Assembly (NCBI GenBank): GCA_050747825.1
Contig: JBOGJG010000318.1
Coordinates: 1-20,431 of the forward strand
Length of the DNA: 20,431 nt
Direction: 5' to 3'
Source: JBOGJG01 sp050747825
GTDB lineage: Bacteria > Acidobacteriota > UBA6911 > RPQK01 > JBOGJG01
The position numbers and the translations under genes were made by a program. Shown piece by piece: positions 16,268 to 20,431 of this stretch (within the stretch, counting starts at the first letter, position 1; each line of letters starts with the position of its first letter). A model generated the notes under the pieces. That model ran no database searches and had not been told where the DNA came from. It saw nothing but the letters and a program-made list of their open reading frames with translations.

Positions 16268-16966
16268 ATGTCGTCAAAAATCATGGCCATTGCGGCCCAC
16301 CCCGGCGATGCGCTCTTCACGATGGGTGCCCCGGTAGCTCAACATATAAATGACGGAAACGCCGGAGTGTTTCTATGCCTCACTATGGGCGAAAAAGGCA
16401 ACCCCGCGAATATCTCACTGGAAAGATACGGCGAAATGCAGCGCGAGGCGACTGAGCAGGCCGCGAAAATGCTGGGCGCTGAGCTCGAAATGCTGAACTA
16501 CCCCGACGCCGAGTTGCCCTGGCACGAGCGGGTCGCTCTTGAGGTCTGCGACGTCCTTCGGAAGCACAGGCCAACCATAGTCATTACTCACTGGAGTGGA
16601 AGCTGGCACAAGGATCACCAGAACTGCCACATCGTCGTCCGGGACGCGCTTTTTTACGCGTCTCTGCCGGGAATTGTTCGCATACTTCCGCCGCACAGCG
16701 TGCAAAAACTCTTCTACGCCGAGAACTGGGAAGACGGCTCGAACTTCGAGCCTGATACTTACCTCGACGTCACGCCGGTATACAAAAAATGGCTGGAAGC
16801 ATGCGACTTGTACCCCATGTGGCGCGGACAAACCGGCTTTTTTCGCTATCACGATTACTATGGAAGTCTTGCCGTCATGCGGGGGAGTCTGTCCGGATTC
16901 CAATACGCGAGCGCATTGATGCGTGATCCCGAACAACGACGTTCTGCGGTGCGATCCCTCGAATAG
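16268..16966 (+). CDS. PIG-L family (LmbE-like) protein, variant active site
   Basis: The start is the ATG at 16268, preceded by GGAGG and a 5-base spacer; an in-frame TTG at 16256 is less likely. The 232-residue cytoplasmic protein has the PIG-L/LmbE fold. These are zinc-dependent N-deacetylases acting on GlcNAc-type sugars (MshB, PIG-L). The first motif reads AAHPGD (9-14) where the classical form is AHPDDE: the zinc-binding His and second Asp are kept, but the first Asp, the general base in MshB, is Gly. The second motif reads HWSGSWHKDH (108-117), which keeps the HxDH zinc ligand. AHPGD forms occur in a recognisable subgroup, so it may be an active variant or a different reaction. It converges on the NHL gene with a 28-base gap. 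Confidence 0.88.
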   Translation: MSSKIMAIAAHPGDALFTMGAPVAQHINDGNAGVFLCLTMGEKGNPANISLERYGEMQREATEQAAKMLGAELEMLNYPDAELPWHERVALEVCDVLRKHRPTIVITHWSGSWHKDHQNCHIVVRDALFYASLPGIVRILPPHSVQKLFYAENWEDGSNFEPDTYLDVTPVYKKWLEACDLYPMWRGQTGFFRYHDYYGSLAVMRGSLSGFQYASALMRDPEQRRSAVRSLE

Positions 16967-16994
16967 CGGGAGATACACAGTACGGACAGGCGAC

Positions 16995-18194
16995 TCATTC
17001 CTGCGGGAAAAAGCCGGCCGGCCACAAACGAGCAAGCCTTCGAGAGCTTCCAAGAGAGGCTGCGGGAGAGCTGGGGCTCTCAATGACCCGGACACGGTGA
17101 TTCTCGCTGTCTCCCACAAAGACCGATCCGTCGGCATCCACAAACACACCATGAGGCCTGGCCATCGGGCAAGTCAAGGGGTCCCCGTCGGATCCATCCC
17201 CGGCCCGGCCCGTGCCGGCAACGAGCTCGATCGTCCCTCTTCGCAGATCGATCATGCGGATAGTGTGGCTTTCGGTGTCGGCCAAGTAGATCTTTCCGTC
17301 CGGTGCAATGCTGATCCCCTTGGGACCGGACAAAGTGGCCTGCCTGGCGGGTCCACCGTTTCCAGCAAACCCATGTTCTCCCGTTCCGGCGATGTGGTGG
17401 ATCCGCCTCGATTTCATCTCGATCTTGTATACGGCGTTGCCTTCCCGGAGAGCGAGCCACATGTTTCCGTCTCCATCAAAGTCAATGGCCCTGGGGCCGT
17501 TGAGCGGAGTCCCTTCCAGTGAAGCCCCGTCCGGCGTGGGCAATCGCTGCCCGGTGCCTGCGAAGGTCGTGATCACACCCGCCCTCATGTCCACCGTGCG
17601 AATACGGTGATTACGGATGTCACAGATGTAAAGATCGCCGTTGCCGTCAAACTGAATGCTGTGAGGTTGATGCAGTGCAGCCTGCACGGCCGGCCCGCCG
17701 TCACCGGAAAACCCTGCCTGTCCGGTACCCGCCACGGTAGAGATCGTTCCGGTTCGCCCATCTACTCGTCGCACCACATGATTGAGACGTTCGACGAAGT
17801 ACATATTGCCTGCCGTGTCGAAGCGAATCTCATAGGGTTCATTCAAACCCGCCTCCCGCGCCGGCCCACCGTCACCCCAATAGCCCGCCCGTCCGGACCC
17901 CGCCACGGTGGAAATGCTCCCGTCCCGGCCAATGCGGCGGATGACATGGTTATTCACGTCGCAAACATACAAAGCGCCGTCAGGGCCCCGTACGAGCCCA
18001 AAGGGATTGTCCAACCGAGCGTCTCGGGCCGGACCGTCGTCTCCCGAGTAACCCGCTTCCCCGGTTCCCGCAAATGTTGCAATTCGGCGTGTAGCCGGCC
18101 ATTCAAGAAAGGGAGGCGCCCATAAACCGACCGATACGGCCGGGACAATGACGACCGCCAAAAGACATCTTCCTAGCTTGGCATTTCCTCGCAT
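16995..18194 (-). CDS. secreted NHL-repeat six-blade beta-propeller protein
   Basis: The 399-residue protein has an N-terminal signal sequence (about 1-25) and six NHL-type blades from about residue 37 to 378. Each blade opens with a variant of TFAGTGEAGYSGDDGPA and closes with a variant of VCDVNNHVIRRI; blade 4 is divergent (QRLPTPDGASLEG; REGNAVYKIE). The repeat count fits one closed six-blade propeller. Such domains bind ligands or proteins, or in some cases act as lyases; no catalytic residues can be named. The C-terminal tail (SSPAASLGSSRRLARLWPAG) lies outside the propeller. The gene is divergent from NamZ3 and lies downstream of the shared element at 18374 and the right 54-bp repeat, which would fall in its leader. 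Confidence 0.92.
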   Translation of the reverse strand: MRGNAKLGRCLLAVVIVPAVSVGLWAPPFLEWPATRRIATFAGTGEAGYSGDDGPARDARLDNPFGLVRGPDGALYVCDVNNHVIRRIGRDGSISTVAGSGRAGYWGDGGPAREAGLNEPYEIRFDTAGNMYFVERLNHVVRRVDGRTGTISTVAGTGQAGFSGDGGPAVQAALHQPHSIQFDGNGDLYICDIRNHRIRTVDMRAGVITTFAGTGQRLPTPDGASLEGTPLNGPRAIDFDGDGNMWLALREGNAVYKIEMKSRRIHHIAGTGEHGFAGNGGPARQATLSGPKGISIAPDGKIYLADTESHTIRMIDLRRGTIELVAGTGRAGDGSDGDPLTCPMARPHGVFVDADGSVFVGDSENHRVRVIESPSSPAASLGSSRRLARLWPAGFFPQE

Positions 18195-18288
18195 AAAGAC
18201 TCACCCATCCGGCATCAAGTTGAATGAACGATTATCCTGTGCGCTCTGCACTTCTGCATTACATCTTGGACGGCCTTCACTTCTCTGA

Positions 18289-18342
18289 CTAGTGCTTCGT
18301 AACATAAATAAGTGCGCTATCGTCGCGAGCCGGGTACCCTAT
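18289..18342 (+). repeat. 54-bp inverted repeat, right copy
   Basis: Exact reverse complement of 72-125; together the copies enclose about 18.2 kb. Read on the plus strand it runs CTAGTGCTTCGTAACATAAA to GGGTACCCTAT and then diverges, with no open frame like that beyond the left copy. It may be a truncated remnant (solo end) of the same mobile element, or one copy of a dispersed repeat. The bases just outside the two copies do not match, so there is no target-site duplication for an 18-kb unit. Confidence 0.95.
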
Positions 18343-18373
18343 CTAAATTCAGGAAAGCCCTTTGTTCCCATTG

Positions 18374-18429
18374 ATACGGAAGACCGGTTGACCAGTTGAT
18401 ATAATCTATAGCACACGCACTATCGACAA
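18374..18429. promoter_or_regulatory. second copy of the promoter/operator element
   Basis: ATACGGAAGACCGGTTGACC (18374-18393) matches 13896-13915 at 19 of 20 bases. On the minus strand it follows a -10 TTATAT (18404-18399) with a weak -35 (TTGTCG at 19 bases, 18429-18424), facing the NHL gene. On the plus strand TATAAT at 18400-18405 with TG one base upstream is an extended -10 facing NamZ3. One bound repressor could thus control both genes. Binding by GntR is inference. Confidence 0.6.
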
Positions 18430-18507
18430 AAAAAGAGTTGCCCGTACCCGGGTTGACCTTGTAGTGTACCCGGTGCCGGTGCCCATCAGGGTTGGCGAAA
18501 GGCGGAA

Positions 18508-19713
18508 ATGAAGGTCGGAATAGACGTTCTATTGGAAGATCGAAGGCTCTTGGACGAACTTGCCGGCTGCCCTGTTGCCCTCTTGGGACACCCGGCTTCC
18601 GTGACCCGTGCCCTGAAACACTCCATGGATGCGCTGGCCGAAAGCCAAAAGGTGCGGCTTTCCAGCGCTTTCGGCCCTCAGCACGGCATGCGCGGGGAAA
18701 AGCAAGACGACATGATTGAAAGCGGGGATTATCGAGACACCTCCCTGGGGATTCCCGTTTTCAGCCTTTATGGTGTTGTCCGGCGCCCGACCGACGAGAT
18801 GATGGACACGTTCGAGATCCTTTTGGTCGATCTTCAGGATGTCGGATGCCGCATCTACACCTTCCTGACGACGTTAATTTACATGCTCCATGCCGGCGCG
18901 GATAAGCAGAAGCAAGTGTGGATACTGGATCGTCCCAACCCAGCGGGCCGGCCTGTTGAAGGGCCCTGTCTTTCCATGGAATGGAGCAGTTTTGTAGGGG
19001 CCGTGCCGGTTCCCATGAGATATGGCTTGACGATTGGCGAGATCGCCAAATGGTATGTTCATCATTTCAAATTGGATGTGCCCGTCCGGGTCATTCCCAT
19101 GAAAGACTATTCTCCGAGTAAAGCTCCCGGCTTCGGATGGCCAGTTCATGAACTCTCGTGGGTGAATCCAAGCCCCAACATTCCGAACCTTTCCGCTGCC
19201 CGGTGTTTTCCAGGAACTGTCTTGGTGGAGGGAACTAATTTGTCCGAGGGACGAGGCACAACCGTTCCGCTGCAAGTCTTAGGAGCCCCGCGCTTTCAAT
19301 CGAGGAGAGTCATTGAGGAACTCGAGAAATTCAGCTCCGACTGGCTTGGAGGATGCAGATTGAGGCCCTGCTATTTTGAACCAACTTTCCACAAGCACTC
19401 GGGCGAACTCGTTTCCGCACTGCAGATTCATGTGGACGATGCGGCCTATGTACACAACCAGTTTAAACCGTATCGCCTCGTTGCCGGGCTACTGAAAATG
19501 ATCAAGAAGGTACAGCCAGAATTGCTTTGCTGGAAAGAGCCTCCCTACGAATATGAAGAAGAGCGCCTACCCATTGACATTCTCAACGGCAGTCCTTTTT
19601 TGAGGGAGTGGTTGGAGGACTCCGCAGCCACCGCTCAGGATCTGGAGGAGAGGCTGTCGGCTGATGAAAGGGCGTGGACTGAAATAGCCCGGGACTTTTA
19701 TCTATATCCATGA
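18508..19713 (+). CDS. cytoplasmic NamZ/DUF1343 family protein (NamZ3)
   Basis: The 401-residue protein starts directly with MKVGIDVLLED and has no signal peptide, unlike the other two copies. It spans the complete DUF1343 domain but belongs to a different branch: LLGHPASVTR (25-34) in place of the TN.T motif, FGPQHGMRGEKQDDMIES (55-72) with Gln where others have PEHG, VDLQDVGCRIYTF (107-119), LDRPNPAGRPVEGP, WVNPSPNIPNL, and EGTNLSEGRGTTVPL (241-255). These are coherent family motifs, so the gene looks intact. It probably acts on an imported MurNAc-containing or related glycoside in the cytoplasm. The start at 18508 has only a weak ribosome site (AAAGGCGG). Downstream lies decayed PQQ-dehydrogenase sequence. 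Confidence 0.92.
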   Translation: MKVGIDVLLEDRRLLDELAGCPVALLGHPASVTRALKHSMDALAESQKVRLSSAFGPQHGMRGEKQDDMIESGDYRDTSLGIPVFSLYGVVRRPTDEMMDTFEILLVDLQDVGCRIYTFLTTLIYMLHAGADKQKQVWILDRPNPAGRPVEGPCLSMEWSSFVGAVPVPMRYGLTIGEIAKWYVHHFKLDVPVRVIPMKDYSPSKAPGFGWPVHELSWVNPSPNIPNLSAARCFPGTVLVEGTNLSEGRGTTVPLQVLGAPRFQSRRVIEELEKFSSDWLGGCRLRPCYFEPTFHKHSGELVSALQIHVDDAAYVHNQFKPYRLVAGLLKMIKKVQPELLCWKEPPYEYEEERLPIDILNGSPFLREWLEDSAATAQDLEERLSADERAWTEIARDFYLYP

Positions 19714-19734
19714 ACGCGAGCCCTCGTACTTTCC

Positions 19735-20262
19735 ATGAGACGGGGTAGTGGGCCTGCTTTGAAACGCGGCAAGCCGTGGCTTCCGGCTCTTCTTCTCGGC
19801 CTGGCGACGCTCGGGCTCGTTTTCCTGCCCCAGGCGTGCGCTGTCGAGCCGGGAGTGGATTGGGATGTGCGGCAGCCGGCAGCGTGGAATGGCCCCTGTA
19901 CGGTCTGGACCAGGCCGAAACGCACTACAGCCCCCTCGACCAGATCCATGCCGACAACATGACGCGGCTGGGGCTCGAGTGGGCGTTCGATGCGGAATCC
20001 TTCGCTGGTCAGATGGAGGGAACTCCGCTGATGGTCAACGGCACCCTGTACTTCATCTCGGCCCGGCCCTTCGCCAACGTAACCTGGGCCACGGGCGTGG
20101 ATCCCCGGACCGGACGTCCTATTGAGACTCCGGAAGCCGACTACGGCTTCGAAGGGATTCTGATCTCCCCCGGCTCGGACGGAGCGCACAACTGGCACGC
20201 CATGTCCTGGAACCCTGTGACCGGCCTGGTCTACAGCCACATTGATCTCAAGAATTCTGACC
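19735..20262 (+). pseudogene. PQQ-dependent alcohol dehydrogenase remnant
   Basis: The first part (from ATG 19735) encodes a signal-like segment (LPALLLGLATLGLVFLPQAC) and then loses its frame near 19890. The continuation, in another frame, reads WPLYGLDQAETHYSPLDQI, then NMTRLGLEWAFDAESFAGQ and GTPLMVNGTLYF, the typical N-terminal blade of a pyrroloquinoline-quinone quinoprotein dehydrogenase. At about 20080 the sequence jumps from RPFANV directly to TWATGVDPRTGRPIETPE and ILISPGSDGAHNWHAMSWNP, which in full-length enzymes lie several hundred residues later. So there is a frameshift, an internal deletion, and then a break near 20262. It cannot make an active enzyme. A single-base sequencing error could explain the frameshift but not the deletion. 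Confidence 0.8.
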
Positions 20263-20280
20263 AGTCGCCGTTCCAAAGGT

Positions 20281-20431
20281 TTTCTGTTGATCCAGATCCT
20301 CGATCCTAATCTGGACATCACGCCTGGCTATGAGTCCTATACGATCGAAACAAAAGATGGTAGGCTGCTCAGCGGTGTTATTGCCAACGAGAGCGCCACT
20401 TCGGTCACACTGCGGCGGCGAGGGCCAGAAG
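20281..20431 (+). pseudogene. fragment of a haem-binding-domain protein, runs off window
   Basis: The frame read from 20281 gives FLLIQILDPNLDITPGYESY and then TIETKDGRLLSGVIANESAT. This is the start of the domain that in planctomycete/acidobacterial dehydrogenase-cytochrome fusions precedes the C-terminal haem motif (TIGR02603-like: ILDPN..V.P.Y..Y.V.TKDGR...G). It joins directly to the PQQ fragment with no start codon or ribosome site, so it lacks its own 5' end here. The rest lies beyond the window. Confidence 0.65.

Larger units (their letters stand above)
18195..18507. other. divergent intergenic region NHL / NamZ3
   Basis: The 313 bases between the two divergent genes contain no gene. 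They hold the right 54-bp repeat (18289-18342), the shared promoter/operator element (18374-18405), an A-run at 18428-18434 and two GTACCCGG copies near 18450-18475 before the NamZ3 start. Confidence 0.7.

Noticed and set aside
16415..17152. Long minus-strand open frame opposite the PIG-L and NHL genes
   Set aside because: It is antisense to a clear PIG-L gene and out of frame with the NHL gene; the peptide shows no family motif.
17000..18130. Tandem DNA repeat or CRISPR-like array in the NHL gene
   Set aside because: The recurring GGGDG-type units are the six protein blades of an NHL propeller, diverged at DNA level and spaced as blades, not identical repeats with unique spacers.
72..18342. 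Composite transposon delimited by the 54-bp repeats
   Set aside because: There is no transposase inside and the outer flanks share no target duplication; kept only as a repeat-bounded segment with alternative explanations.

Overview
The window looks like a piece of an Acidobacteriota chromosome (Solibacter/Vicinamibacter-like), possibly from a metagenome. The taxon is inferred from gene content only: an Oar-type TonB-dependent receptor with an N-terminal carboxypeptidase-regulatory domain, a DUF1549/DUF1553 plus DUF1501 pair, an NHL propeller with AGTG..GDGGPA blades, a multihaem cytochrome, and debris of a PQQ dehydrogenase and a planctomycete/acidobacterial haem-binding protein. There are no rRNA or tRNA genes, no CRISPR array and no complete transposase.

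Layout. (1) 1-125: a possible IS end, including a 54-bp sequence repeated exactly, in inverse orientation, at 18289-18342. (2) 132-4492, minus strand: an uncharacterised helical protein, a small secreted cysteine protein, a gamma-glutamyltransferase-like Ntn hydrolase, and two 5'-only gene remnants (a serine beta-lactamase-like hydrolase and a NamZ/DUF1343 protein). (3) 4581-13817, minus strand: a tight operon of DUF1549/DUF1553 protein, DUF1501 protein, GntR/UTRA regulator, secreted NamZ/DUF1343 protein and a large Oar-like outer-membrane receptor, closed by a hairpin at 4543-4568. (4) 14011-15219, minus strand: a seven-haem cytochrome. (5) 15220-15662: a non-coding stretch with a long palindrome. 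(6) 15663-16966, plus strand: a small secreted protein and a PIG-L-like protein. (7) 16995-18194, minus strand: an NHL six-blade protein. (8) 18508-19713, plus strand: a third, apparently cytoplasmic NamZ/DUF1343 protein, followed by a decayed PQQ-dehydrogenase/haem-binding mosaic to the window edge.

How the parts may fit. NamZ (DUF1343, GH171) of Bacillus removes N-acetylmuramic acid from peptidoglycan fragments and sits beside a beta-lactamase-like amidase (AmiE) in the muropeptide-recycling cluster. Here three NamZ relatives, a beta-lactamase-like remnant, a GntR/UTRA regulator of the type that often senses amino-sugar metabolites, an outer-membrane receptor, a gamma-glutamyl hydrolase-like enzyme and a PIG-L-like deacetylase lie together. 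A nearly identical 20-bp promoter/operator element (19/20 bases) precedes both the large operon and the divergent NHL/NamZ3 pair, suggesting one regulon. The hypothesis is a GntR-controlled locus for taking up and breaking down cell-wall-derived or other glycan fragments, with the DUF1549/DUF1553-DUF1501 pair as an unexplained part. The substrate and the role of that pair are inference.
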